Part shown: in pieces, positions 17,163 to 25,172 of the stretch
Layout: each line of letters starts with the position of its first letter
Position numbering within the stretch: the stretch's first letter is position 1
Source: Alkalibacillus haloalkaliphilus
Lineage (GTDB): Bacteria > Bacillota > Bacilli > Bacillales > Alkalibacillaceae
Assembly: GCF_007991275.1 (NCBI RefSeq)
Contig: NZ_BJYA01000003.1
Span: 1 to 64,000 of the forward strand
Direction: 5' to 3'
Length of the DNA stretch: 64,000 nt
Translations under genes and position numbers: made by a program
The notes under the pieces: generated by a model
What the model was told of the DNA's origin: nothing
Databases searched by the model: none
The model's input: only the letters and a program-made list of their open reading frames with translations

Positions 17163-18812
17163 ATGTCATATGATGCGATCGTTATTGGTGCAGGGCTTTC
17201 TGGCCTAGTTACCACGGCTGAAATTGCTAATAGTGGTAAAACAGTTTTATTACTTGACCAAGAACCCGAAAGCTCATTCGGCGGACAAGCTTGGTGGTCT
17301 TTTGGTGGGCTATTTTTAGTAGATTCACCTGAACAGCGCAAAATGGGGATTAAAGATTCAATAGAATTAGCCGAACAAGATTGGTTCGGCTCCGCTGGCT
17401 TTGACAGAGAAGATGAAGATTACTGGGGAAAGCAATGGGCAAAAGCTTACTTACAATTTGCAGCTAACGAAAAGAGAGACTGGTTAAGGCGACTAGGCAT
17501 TAGTTTGTTCCCTGTCGTTGGATGGGCAGAAAGAGGCGGATACTTAGCGGAAGGTCACGGCAACTCGGTTCCTCGATTTCATATCGTTTGGGGGACTGGA
17601 CCTGGCATTGTAGAACCTTTTGAAAAGCTAGTGAAAAAGTTCATCTCCGGTGGCATGGTGACATACAAACCACGGCATCAAGTTGATCAATTAATAATCA
17701 ACGACCAAGTCGCAACCGGAGTTAAAGGCTCCATATTAAAAGATGATCATGTTAAACGTGGTGAGAAAAGCTCTCGAGAAGTCGTGGGTGACTTTGAATA
17801 TGAAGCAGAACATATCGTAGTTGCTAGTGGTGGCGTAGGGGCCAACTTCGACCTAATCCGAAAAAATTGGCCAAAACGGTTAGGCAATCCACCTAAAAAT
17901 ATGATTTCAGGTGTTCCTGATTACGTCGATGGACGCATGATTACTATCGCTGAAGAATCAGGGGCAAACATCGCAAATAAAGATCGTATGTGGCATTACA
18001 CTGAAGGAATTAAAAACTGGAGCCCAGTATGGTCCAATCACGGTATTCGTATATTACCTGGACCATCATCCATATGGTTAGATGCAGAAGGTAATCGCTT
18101 CCCAGCTCCGAACTTTCCTGGTTTTGATACACTTGGAACGCTTGAGTCGATTATGAAAACGGGTTATGATTATTCATGGTTTATTTTAACGCAAAAAATT
18201 ATTGAAAAAGAATTTGCTCTTTCGGGATCTGAACAAAATCCTGATTTAACTGGAAAAAGTATTAAACAGCTGTTAAAACGAGTGTTACCAGGAGCACCAG
18301 GACCTGTTGAAGCTTTCAAATCTAAAGGTGAAGACTTTATCGTAGCTGATCAATTATCTGATTTAGTTAGTGAAATGAATGAATTAACAGGAGAACAACT
18401 CCTTGATGAAGAACATATACGTAACCAGATTGAAGCTCGTGACCGCGAAATAAACAACAAATTCACTAAAGACTTACAAATTACTGCTCTTAGAGGTTCG
18501 CGATTTTACAAAGGGGATAAGTTGATCCGCACAGCTAAACCACACCAAATTTTAGATGAGAGAAATGGACCATTAATTGCTGTACGATTAAACATACTAA
18601 GTAGAAAGACGCTTGGTGGCCTGCAAACTGACTTATCAGGTACCGTGTTAGGCCAAAACGGTGAACCGATAAAAGGATTATACGCAGTAGGAGAAGTATC
18701 TGGATTTGGTGGCGGTGGGATTCACGGTTACCGTGCATTAGAAGGAACATTTTTAGGTGGCTGTTTATTCACAGGAAAAACAGTCGGAAGAACAATCGGT
18801 AGTTACAGTTAA
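17163..18812 (+). CDS. FAD-dependent dehydrogenase, KstD/fumarate-reductase-like family
   Basis: 549 residues of the FAD_binding_2 superfamily. The N-terminal dinucleotide motif AIVIGAGLSGLVTTAEIA is clear, and the C-terminal FAD-binding stretch is GLYAVGEVSGFGGGG. The N-terminal SSFGGQAWWSFGGLFLVDS and overall length match the group annotated as FAD-binding dehydrogenases related to 3-ketosteroid dehydrogenase. The substrate is unknown; steroid activity should not be assumed. GGAGG precedes the ATG. It is separated from the leucine operon by a terminator and is followed by small unknown genes on the same strand. Confidence 0.85.
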   Translation: MSYDAIVIGAGLSGLVTTAEIANSGKTVLLLDQEPESSFGGQAWWSFGGLFLVDSPEQRKMGIKDSIELAEQDWFGSAGFDREDEDYWGKQWAKAYLQFAANEKRDWLRRLGISLFPVVGWAERGGYLAEGHGNSVPRFHIVWGTGPGIVEPFEKLVKKFISGGMVTYKPRHQVDQLIINDQVATGVKGSILKDDHVKRGEKSSREVVGDFEYEAEHIVVASGGVGANFDLIRKNWPKRLGNPPKNMISGVPDYVDGRMITIAEESGANIANKDRMWHYTEGIKNWSPVWSNHGIRILPGPSSIWLDAEGNRFPAPNFPGFDTLGTLESIMKTGYDYSWFILTQKIIEKEFALSGSEQNPDLTGKSIKQLLKRVLPGAPGPVEAFKSKGEDFIVADQLSDLVSEMNELTGEQLLDEEHIRNQIEARDREINNKFTKDLQITALRGSRFYKGDKLIRTAKPHQILDERNGPLIAVRLNILSRKTLGGLQTDLSGTVLGQNGEPIKGLYAVGEVSGFGGGGIHGYRALEGTFLGGCLFTGKTVGRTIGSYS

Positions 18813-18823
18813 CTATAACTATA

Positions 18824-18834
18824 TTATGTAAACC
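18824..18834 (+). repeat. XerD-arm-like 11-mer, copy 2
   Basis: TTATGTAAACC, 10 of 11 matches to the B. subtilis dif XerD arm, 12 bases after the FAD dehydrogenase stop. An upstream GTTAACTATAA resembles the XerC arm in 6 of 11 positions, but at 5-base instead of 6-base spacing. Confidence 0.3.
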
Positions 18835-18868
18835 TAATAAAAACCTACGATAGAATGGATAGAGGACC

Positions 18869-19135
18869 ATGGTTCATTTACTCATTATATTAGGCTTTGT
18901 ATTGATTTCTTTCTTTATTATTCTTTCACAAACAATACTTAAAGCTAAACATGATTACAATTTTATGCTCTTTAATAGCTTGTTTTACATTAGTTTAATG
19001 ACCGCGGTCATTGGGCTGCTAGGCATCATCTTAAATATTGGTGTCATTAACTTTCACTTATTATTTGGTGTTAGCGTGATTGTTTTTGTTGGTTCAGTAT
19101 TAAGTATGTTCACTTCAGTTTTTTTCTACAAATAG
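18869..19135 (+). CDS. Small three-helix membrane protein, unknown
   Basis: 88 residues, almost entirely hydrophobic, with three predicted transmembrane helices (about 1-23, 30-55 and 60-86) and a short charged loop KAKHDY between the first two. No family is recognised. The start has only a weak AGAGG close to the ATG. It lies between the FAD dehydrogenase and a phospholipase-C-like gene 15 bases downstream on the same strand, so co-expression with the latter is likely. Confidence 0.65.
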   Translation: MVHLLIILGFVLISFFIILSQTILKAKHDYNFMLFNSLFYISLMTAVIGLLGIILNIGVINFHLLFGVSVIVFVGSVLSMFTSVFFYK

Positions 19136-19150
19136 AGAGGAGTTATCATT

Positions 19151-19771
19151 TTGGGCTCTCGTATTATGCACTTAGTCATAGCAAATCGCATTTTGGAAAA
19201 TATCGTCGTTACTGATCGTACAGCTTTTTTACTCGGAGGAATAGCCCCTGATGCTGTATCACCGAAAGAAAAATCACATTTCTATAGTGGCGAACATCAT
19301 AACTATACTAGAATTATTGATTATGAAGCGTTTTATAGTAAATATAAATCATTATTCGATGATGACTATATTAAAGGATACTACACTCATCTCATTGCTG
19401 ACGATCTATGGTTACAAGGGTTTTATTTACCATGGTTAAAAAATCGTATGGAAGCAGATGAACAATTATATAAATCATATCATCGAGATTTTTGGTTATT
19501 AAATGCAAAATTAGTAGAATACTATGGTTATCAGGAGGAACTAGTCCATTCATTGGATTCAAACCTTACGCAAATAATCGATCTAGAGGAAGTGAAACAA
19601 CACGACGTTGTAGATTTCACAAACTATGTATTAGATGATTTAGAATTTGACAGACAAAATATCGATGAAAAGCTTGAAGTCTTTACATTACAACAAATCG
19701 TCGGCTATATTGAAACATCAGTTGAACAAGCTCTTTATAGGCTGAGTCAACACAAGATCATTACAGTTTAG
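19151..19771 (+). CDS. Zinc-dependent phospholipase C-like family protein
   Basis: 206 residues. The start SRIMHLVIANRILE, GGIAPDAV and repeated histidine and aspartate positions (HFYSGEHHNY, YYTHLIADDLW) match the Zn_dep_PLPC-type hydrolase family found as short intracellular proteins in Firmicutes. No signal peptide is visible, so it is probably cytosolic and may not be a true phospholipase. Translation starts at TTG 19151 behind AGAGAGGAG. Substrate and role are unknown. Confidence 0.65.
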   Translation: MGSRIMHLVIANRILENIVVTDRTAFLLGGIAPDAVSPKEKSHFYSGEHHNYTRIIDYEAFYSKYKSLFDDDYIKGYYTHLIADDLWLQGFYLPWLKNRMEADEQLYKSYHRDFWLLNAKLVEYYGYQEELVHSLDSNLTQIIDLEEVKQHDVVDFTNYVLDDLEFDRQNIDEKLEVFTLQQIVGYIETSVEQALYRLSQHKIITV

Positions 19772-19794
19772 TTTTTGATAAAGGAGGTAAGCCC

Positions 19795-20028
19795 GTGAGC
19801 ACCTTGTTAATCATAATATTGTTATCATACGATGATTTTAACTTTGATCCCATAAGTAATGATGAATATGATGAGAAGTCAAAAATTGAATTACTAGAAG
19901 ACCCTAGTTTAAAAGAAAATGCCTTGTTGCCTTTACCACCAAATATAGTAGAAGAACCTTTTGAAAATGAACTAATACCTTTACCAGAAGAAACGCCGGT
20001 TCCAGATTTTTTAGATCAACAGAATTAA
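19795..20028 (+). CDS. Short acidic proline-rich protein, unknown
   Basis: 77 residues. A hydrophobic N-terminus (TLLIIILLS) precedes a strongly acidic tail with repeated short motifs (LLPLPPN, ELIPLPEE, PVPDF). The start is GTG 19795 behind a perfect AAAGGAGG, so expression is likely. No family is recognised. It could be a membrane-tethered acidic peptide. It is followed by another tiny ORF before the terminator. Confidence 0.6.
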   Translation: MSTLLIIILLSYDDFNFDPISNDEYDEKSKIELLEDPSLKENALLPLPPNIVEEPFENELIPLPEETPVPDFLDQQN

Positions 20029-20050
20029 TTGATCATGTAACAGGGGAGGT

Positions 20051-20170
20051 TTGCTGCTACTCATTACTATAGCTGTTACGGTTAATAAGTTCCGCGACTT
20101 AAAGGAACGTGTGGACGAGTTAGAGAACAAATTTGAGGAATTTAAAAACCATTATCACGATAAGCATTAG
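20051..20170 (+). CDS. Tiny coiled-coil ORF, 39 aa
   Basis: An open frame of 39 codons starts at TTG (or CTG/ATT just after it) and reads as a short hydrophobic N-terminus followed by a charged heptad-like helix (FRDLKERVDELENKFEEFK). GGGGAGG lies only one or two bases before the TTG, so the exact start is uncertain. It ends just before the terminator shared with the acs-like gene. The amphipathic pattern suggests a real small protein; the role is unknown. Confidence 0.45.
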   Translation: MLLLITIAVTVNKFRDLKERVDELENKFEEFKNHYHDKH

Positions 20171-20172
20171 AA

Positions 20173-20204
20173 AAGACGCTTGGAAATCCAAGCGTCTTAT
20201 TTTT
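20173..20204 (+). terminator. Bidirectional terminator
   Basis: A perfect 11-base stem (AAGACGCTTGG with CCAAGCGTCTT) and an AAAT loop. T-rich tails lie on both sides, so it serves the plus-strand unit and the convergent acs-like gene. Confidence 0.9.
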
Positions 20205-22149
20205 AGTTTTGTACTTTACCAATATCACGAATTTGATCAACGACCTGTGGGTTTTCTAACGCTGATAAGTCACCTGCGTCTTTATTTAAATAAGCTGACT
20301 TAATAGCACGGCGCATCACTTTAGCATTACGTGTTTTCGGTAGATCTTCAACAATATGCACAGTTCTTGGTGCTATTGCTTTTCCTAGACGATTTATAGC
20401 ATGATCAATTAGCTCGTTCTTCAAAGCTTCCTCATTATTTGGAACATCTTTCGTCACAACAAATGCAATTGGCTTTTCACCTTTAACTTCATCAGGAATG
20501 CCAATTACACCAGCTTCCACAACCGAATCATGTTCAACAAAGATCGATTCAATCTCAGCTGGCCCTAAACGTTTTCCAGCTACGTTTAACGTATCATCAG
20601 AGCGGCCAGTGATCATATAGAAACCTTCATCATCATGCACAACCCAATCTCCATGAACCCACGTATTTTTAAATCGGCTCCAATATGTGTTCTCATAACG
20701 CTCCTTTTCTTTGTAGAACCCGTTTGTCATACCGACCCACGGCTGTTTTATAACTAATTCTCCAACTTCGTTTTCAACACGGTTTCCATCTTCGTCATAA
20801 ACGTCAACATCCATCCCTGGTAACGCAGCATTAAAGCCAACTGGCGCAATTGGTTTGACTAATACGTTACCAAAAATACCGCCTGAAATTTCTGTACCAC
20901 CTGAATAGTTGAAGATTGGAATCTCTTTACGACATACTTTTTCAAACAGCCACATCCAAGGCTCTTCATTCCAAGGTTCACCTGTTGAACCGATCAGCTT
21001 TAATGATGATAAGTCATGTTGCGTTACATATGACTCATCTAACGTCATTAACGTGCGAATTAATGTTGGTGCGATTCCTAAATGGGTGACTTGATGCTTC
21101 TCTACAATTTCCCAAATACGATTAGGTTTAGGGAAGGTAGGAGTACCTTCAAACATTAAAATCGTCGCACCGTTTAATAGTCCACCGTATACTAAGAAAG
21201 GTCCCATCATCCAACCCATGTCAGTATACCAAAACAGCGTATCACCTGGAGATACGTCCATTGTAATTCCTGCGTCAAAAGCAGACTTTAATGGGAAGCC
21301 ATTATGAGTATGAAGCGCACCTTTAGGCTTACCAGTCGTACCTGACGTATAAATAATCATATAAGGATCATTGCCATTTGTTTTCACTGATTTGAATTCT
21401 GCATTTGTAGATACTAACTCAGACCACGCGACGTCTTTCGTTTCATCCCATGTAACATCAGCTCCTAAATGCTCAACCATAAACACTTTTTCTACTGATG
21501 GTGATTCATTAACAGCGATCGTCGCTTCATTTTTTAAATTAACAGCTTTACCACCACGGTTGAAACCATCCGCTGTAATTAAATATTTAGCTTCAGCAGC
21601 GTTCATACGTGTTGAAATTGCTTCTGATTTATAACCAGAGAAAGCAGGAGAGAAGACTGCGCCAATTTTAGAGATCGCTAGCATTGCAATAGTCGTCTCT
21701 GGAATCATCGGCATATAAATTGTAAAAATGTCACCTTGTTTAGCACCATGATTAATTAAACCATTCGCTACACGGTTCACTTCTTCATCTAACTGTTTAA
21801 ACGTGTATGTTACCGTATCACCAGCGTCACTTTCCCATATAAGAGCGTTTTGATCTTTGAATTCTGGGTTTAGTGCCCATTTCTCAACAGCATTATAAGC
21901 CACATTTAATTGGCCATTAACAAACCATTCAGGGTACATCACGCCATTAGATAAATCTAACGTTTGATCATAGTCTTTAAACCAATTAATATCTAACTCC
22001 TTAATCGATTCATGCCAAAATTCAGCAATGTCATGAACACTATAATTATGAAACTCATTATAATTGTCAAAACCTAAACGGTTCATAAATTGGTAAAGTC
22101 GTGTTTGTTTTAAAGCGTTTTCATCAGGAAACCAAACTGCTTTCGTCAT
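20203..22149 (-). CDS. Acetyl-CoA synthetase-like AMP-forming acid-CoA ligase
   Basis: 648 residues, a full-length ANL ligase of the acetyl/acetoacetyl-CoA synthetase branch with the long N-terminal ACS domain. It has the phosphate loop IYTSGTTGKPKGALHTHNGF, YSGGTEISGG in the adenine-binding position, GDWVVHDDEGFYMITGRSDD and the C-terminal lysine in TRNAKVMRRAI. The YSGGTEISGG motif differs from the WQTETGG of classical AcsA, so acetate is not certain. Acetoacetate would fit the HMG-CoA lyase product nearby, but that is speculation. The start is ATG 22149 behind GGAGTGA. Confidence 0.82.
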   Translation of the reverse strand: MTKAVWFPDENALKQTRLYQFMNRLGFDNYNEFHNYSVHDIAEFWHESIKELDINWFKDYDQTLDLSNGVMYPEWFVNGQLNVAYNAVEKWALNPEFKDQNALIWESDAGDTVTYTFKQLDEEVNRVANGLINHGAKQGDIFTIYMPMIPETTIAMLAISKIGAVFSPAFSGYKSEAISTRMNAAEAKYLITADGFNRGGKAVNLKNEATIAVNESPSVEKVFMVEHLGADVTWDETKDVAWSELVSTNAEFKSVKTNGNDPYMIIYTSGTTGKPKGALHTHNGFPLKSAFDAGITMDVSPGDTLFWYTDMGWMMGPFLVYGGLLNGATILMFEGTPTFPKPNRIWEIVEKHQVTHLGIAPTLIRTLMTLDESYVTQHDLSSLKLIGSTGEPWNEEPWMWLFEKVCRKEIPIFNYSGGTEISGGIFGNVLVKPIAPVGFNAALPGMDVDVYDEDGNRVENEVGELVIKQPWVGMTNGFYKEKERYENTYWSRFKNTWVHGDWVVHDDEGFYMITGRSDDTLNVAGKRLGPAEIESIFVEHDSVVEAGVIGIPDEVKGEKPIAFVVTKDVPNNEEALKNELIDHAINRLGKAIAPRTVHIVEDLPKTRNAKVMRRAIKSAYLNKDAGDLSALENPQVVDQIRDIGKVQN

Positions 22150-22725
22150 ATAAGGGATCACTCCGATTCAAATAGATTAATTTGCTAGAAATTTTTAATA
22201 TCTACAGTTAATTATAACGTAGAACATAAGGAGTGAGAAGGTGATACATGTAATCGGTTACAAGAAAAGAGTATTAAAAACGCAAATCAGGATAACATAC
22301 AGATATATAGATTAATAGGAGTAACATAGATCTGCACATAAGAATAACTAGAATAGAAATAAGAACAAATTACATCGGTAAATGCAAAAAATAATTTTCT
22401 CATAACGATATGTAACTTAATAAATAATGATTAAGTTTGCAGCAAGACAAACAAAGACAGACAAGCTAAAAACACTGTCATATCAACGTTTAGAGTAGGA
22501 TTAATGAAACCTGATGCTACTCTTTAAACCAATCATTAACTTGGTATAATCGATGTTATGTAAACCTAAATATAATTTTAATATGGGTAAATCATGATTA
22601 ATACGTCTTTAAAGTATATTTATCATTAAACCCTCCATAATTATGTTTCTATTTTTATAGACATTCCTCTAACAAATCCTCACATATGTATAAGTTCTTT
22701 AATTATAAATGATTTGTCTTATTAT
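22150..22725. other. Non-coding interval with strand-bias switch
   Basis: About 575 bases without a convincing gene, very AT-rich. A strong AAGGAG followed by GTG (22241) opens a 24-codon frame ending at 22315 with no recognisable content; it is probably a decayed start. The dif-like 28-mer lies at 22539-22566. Upstream genes from 3.3 kb are almost all on the plus strand, and downstream genes are mostly on the minus strand. Confidence 0.5.
22539..22566 (+). other. dif-like XerC/XerD recombination site candidate
   Basis: A 28-base site with the dif layout: 11-base left arm ACTTGGTATAA (8 of 11 matches to the B. subtilis dif XerC arm), 6-base centre TCGATG, and 11-base right arm TTATGTAAACC (10 of 11 matches to the XerD arm). 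Overall 21 of 28 positions match. It lies in gene-free DNA at a change of coding-strand bias, about 14 kb from parEC. Genuine Firmicutes dif sites are often more conserved, so this is a candidate only. Confidence 0.4.
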
Positions 22726-23148
22726 TTAATCATAGAACTCCATATGTGGTTTTTCTGCTTTATAAAAATCCACTCTGTCTTTTAAAGTTCCGGTATGAAA
22801 TTCGAGCTTATGACCATCAGGATCTGTAAAATAAATTGATTTTTTATCTTTTTTGTTTCTTTCACGACCAGGTAAAATATTAACATTCAATCTTTTTAAT
22901 TTGTTATAGAAAAGATCAAAGTCTGTTTCATCAATTGAAAATGCAATATGCGTATATGACTCGTGTATTTCATGACGCGGTATATTTTTTTCTACATTAA
23001 GAGCAATCCAAATCCCGTTCATGTCAAAATAAGCAGTATTTTTTCCTTTAACTAATAACTTTGCATCCAATACTTCTTTATAAAAATTAATTGATTTCTC
23101 TAAATCAGACACAGAAAATAATAAATGATTGATTCCTTTTATTCTCAC
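22726..23148 (-). CDS. fosB: FosB, bacillithiol-S-transferase (fosfomycin resistance)
   Basis: 140 residues of the vicinal oxygen chelate fold, very close in motif to Bacillus FosB. It opens the fosfomycin epoxide with bacillithiol in a metal-dependent reaction. Metal ligands are visible as His8 (GINHLLF), His67 (SYTHIAF) and Glu116 (KLEFHTG). The fosfomycin-pocket region NILPGRERNKKDKKSIYF and the end EKPHMEFYD are conserved. The start is GTG 23148 behind GGAGGAG; an upstream in-frame TTG lies in the ribosome binding site. There is no mobile element nearby, so it looks like an intrinsic chromosomal gene. Confidence 0.93.
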   Translation of the reverse strand: MRIKGINHLLFSVSDLEKSINFYKEVLDAKLLVKGKNTAYFDMNGIWIALNVEKNIPRHEIHESYTHIAFSIDETDFDLFYNKLKRLNVNILPGRERNKKDKKSIYFTDPDGHKLEFHTGTLKDRVDFYKAEKPHMEFYD

Positions 23149-23247
23149 CCAAATCTCCTCCAAATGACCAAGCTGTTCGTTCGTAACCTTATTTAAAACC
23201 TCCCCTCCCTTCTCTTTTATTGTAATTACTAATAAATGTTACACCTA

Positions 23248-23520
23248 TTATTCAACACTTGCTATTGGTTTTTTACTAAGAGTGATAAAACTGGCTATAA
23301 GTAAACCAGTAATGATGATTAAGGTTAAAGTACCTAAAACATTAGAGATTTCAAATATATTAAATTGAAAGTTCACTACAAAAGCAATAAATATCGCTAA
23401 GATTACCAATCCTCTTCTTTTACTTTTCCTATAGAAAGACATAAAAATAGATAAAGATATAACTGAACCAATAAAAACCGCAATTAATACCATAATGTAT
23501 AAAAACAACTCTTCAGTCAT
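23248..23520 (-). CDS. Small membrane protein, unknown
   Basis: 90 residues with three hydrophobic helices (about 5-30, 37-52 and 58-82) and a basic stretch YRKSKRRG after the first. AAGGAGAG precedes the ATG at a suitable distance. No family is recognised. It lies upstream of fosB on the same strand with a gap of about 100 bases and no terminator seen between them. Confidence 0.65.
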   Translation of the reverse strand: MTEELFLYIMVLIAVFIGSVISLSIFMSFYRKSKRRGLVILAIFIAFVVNFQFNIFEISNVLGTLTLIIITGLLIASFITLSKKPIASVE

Positions 23521-23700
23521 ACATTCACTCTCCTTAATCTAATACTTTGTGTATTATACCATTTTTTGTGAATTTTAAAATCCCATTAACTAAACTTTCA
23601 AAACATAAAAACAATTACCTATTCCTTACATATTACATATTACTAAAGCCTTTACTAATCATAATGATTAAGAACATAAAATAAGAAAGAAGGATATACC

Positions 23701-24543
23701 ATGTCAAAAGAAATGAATTACGGTGATGATTATAAGTTCATACCAGCAACTTCGATTGGAAGTGGTGTTGGTAAAGAATTATTGACTGACCTTTTCCAAC
23801 ATACGATTCAAGTTGTAAATGTCTTTTTTTATGGGGACCCTGACAGCAACGAATTCGTGTTAATTGATGCTGGTATGCCAAGGTCTGCCGATGATATTAA
23901 AGCTGTTGCTGCAGAGCGATTTGGAGAAGATGCACGTCCGAAAGCGATCATTTTAACGCATGGTCACTTTGATCATGTTGGCGCAATCATTGAGTTAATT
24001 GAACATTGGGATGTTCCGGTTTACGCTCATGAGATGGAAAGACCTTTTTTAACAGGAGAAACAGATTATCCTGAACCTGATTCAACTGTTGAAGGCGGTT
24101 TAGTTGCTAAAATGTCTCCTATTTTCCCAAATGAAGCGATCGACATTAGCAATCACCTCGAGCCACTCCCTTCTGACGGAAGTGTTCCTCATATGCCAGG
24201 ATTCAGGTGGGTTCACACACCTGGGCATACACCTGGACATGTTTCATTATTCCGTGAAGAAGACGGTACATTAATTGTTGGTGATGCATTTGTGACAGTA
24301 AGACAAGACTCGTTGTATAAAGTATTTACCCAAGAAAAAGAAATTAGTGGACCTCCTCGCTACTTAACGACAGATTGGCAGCAAGCTTGGGATTCAGTTA
24401 AAAAATTAGCTGAGTTAAAACCAACCCTAGCTGCTACGGGGCATGGAGTTCCTTTATACGGTGATGAGCTAACTGAAGATTTAAACGATCTTGTACAAAA
24501 CTTTGAAGAAGTCGCTATTCCTGACGAAGGAAAATACATCTAA
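23701..24543 (+). CDS. MBL-fold metallo-hydrolase
   Basis: 280 residues of the metallo-beta-lactamase fold. The metal-binding signature THGHFDHVG is followed by HTPGHTPGHVS, GDAF and ATGHG in the expected order, giving a two-metal hydrolase site. The family includes glyoxalase II-like and lactonase-like enzymes; the substrate cannot be told. The start ATG follows GAAGGATAT. It is a single gene ending at a strong terminator. No signal peptide is seen, so it is cytosolic. Confidence 0.88.
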   Translation: MSKEMNYGDDYKFIPATSIGSGVGKELLTDLFQHTIQVVNVFFYGDPDSNEFVLIDAGMPRSADDIKAVAAERFGEDARPKAIILTHGHFDHVGAIIELIEHWDVPVYAHEMERPFLTGETDYPEPDSTVEGGLVAKMSPIFPNEAIDISNHLEPLPSDGSVPHMPGFRWVHTPGHTPGHVSLFREEDGTLIVGDAFVTVRQDSLYKVFTQEKEISGPPRYLTTDWQQAWDSVKKLAELKPTLAATGHGVPLYGDELTEDLNDLVQNFEEVAIPDEGKYI

Positions 24544-24551
24544 AATGCACA

Positions 24552-24591
24552 TAACCCCCTTTGGCCACATCTGCACCAAAGGGGGTTACTT
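24552..24591 (+). terminator. Terminator after the MBL-fold hydrolase
   Basis: A 13-base perfect stem (TAACCCCCTTTGG with CCAAAGGGGGTTA) around an 11-base loop, then CTTTT. It also lies at the 3' end of the convergent FMN reductase gene. Confidence 0.93.
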
Positions 24592-25158
24592 TTAAAAATC
24601 GTATTGGTCCTCTTTCTTCTGCTTAATATCCTGATAAGTCTCGGTTAACACAACCGTGTCTTCTACTAATCGATCAATCCTTGCTAACACGTCGTGATTG
24701 ACGATTTCTTTCCTATGGAAGTCAACTTCTTCAATAAATACATAAGTCTGTACGATTTGTGCTTTCATATAGCCTAAAATCGACTTTAAATGTTGTTCTA
24801 GAATAAGATAATGTTTTGCTGACCCAGCAGTTGCAAGCATACCAACTACTTTATCTCGGAATGCATCAACTGGCAGTAGGTCGAAAATGTTTTTTAACGT
24901 TGCTGGAATTGATGCTTGGAAGATTGGTGTTCCAATAATGATTGCATCAGCATTCATTATCGTTTCTGTTACATATTTAGTGTCACCGTCATAATCTAAA
25001 TAATTTCGTCCATCACTAAATTGAACTTGATAATCTGCTAAGTCGATTAGCGTTACTTCGGCTTCAGGGTATTGTCTTTTTAACGACTCCATCGTGTAAT
25101 CCATTGCGGTTCTCGTTTTAGAACCAACAATCGATCCGGATAATCCGACAATTATCAT
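24592..25158 (-). CDS. NADPH-dependent FMN reductase family protein
   Basis: 188 residues of the flavodoxin-like FMN_red family: N-terminal phosphate loop GLSGSIVGSKTRT, middle motif GTPIFQASIPATLKNIFD and GMLATAGSAKH. It probably reduces free FMN or a quinone/azo-type substrate with NAD(P)H. It lies 14 bases after a luciferase-like monooxygenase gene on the same strand, the usual pairing of an FMN reductase with an FMNH2-using partner. GAGGG precedes the ATG. Confidence 0.88.
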   Translation of the reverse strand: MIIVGLSGSIVGSKTRTAMDYTMESLKRQYPEAEVTLIDLADYQVQFSDGRNYLDYDGDTKYVTETIMNADAIIIGTPIFQASIPATLKNIFDLLPVDAFRDKVVGMLATAGSAKHYLILEQHLKSILGYMKAQIVQTYVFIEEVDFHRKEIVNHDVLARIDRLVEDTVVLTETYQDIKQKKEDQYDF

Positions 25159-25172
25159 CCCTCTTCCCTCCT

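Noticed and set aside
22241..22315. 24-codon frame after a strong AAGGAG in the gene-free interval
   Set aside because: Too short, no recognisable content and no conserved neighbour; most likely a decayed gene start, mentioned only within the interval entry.
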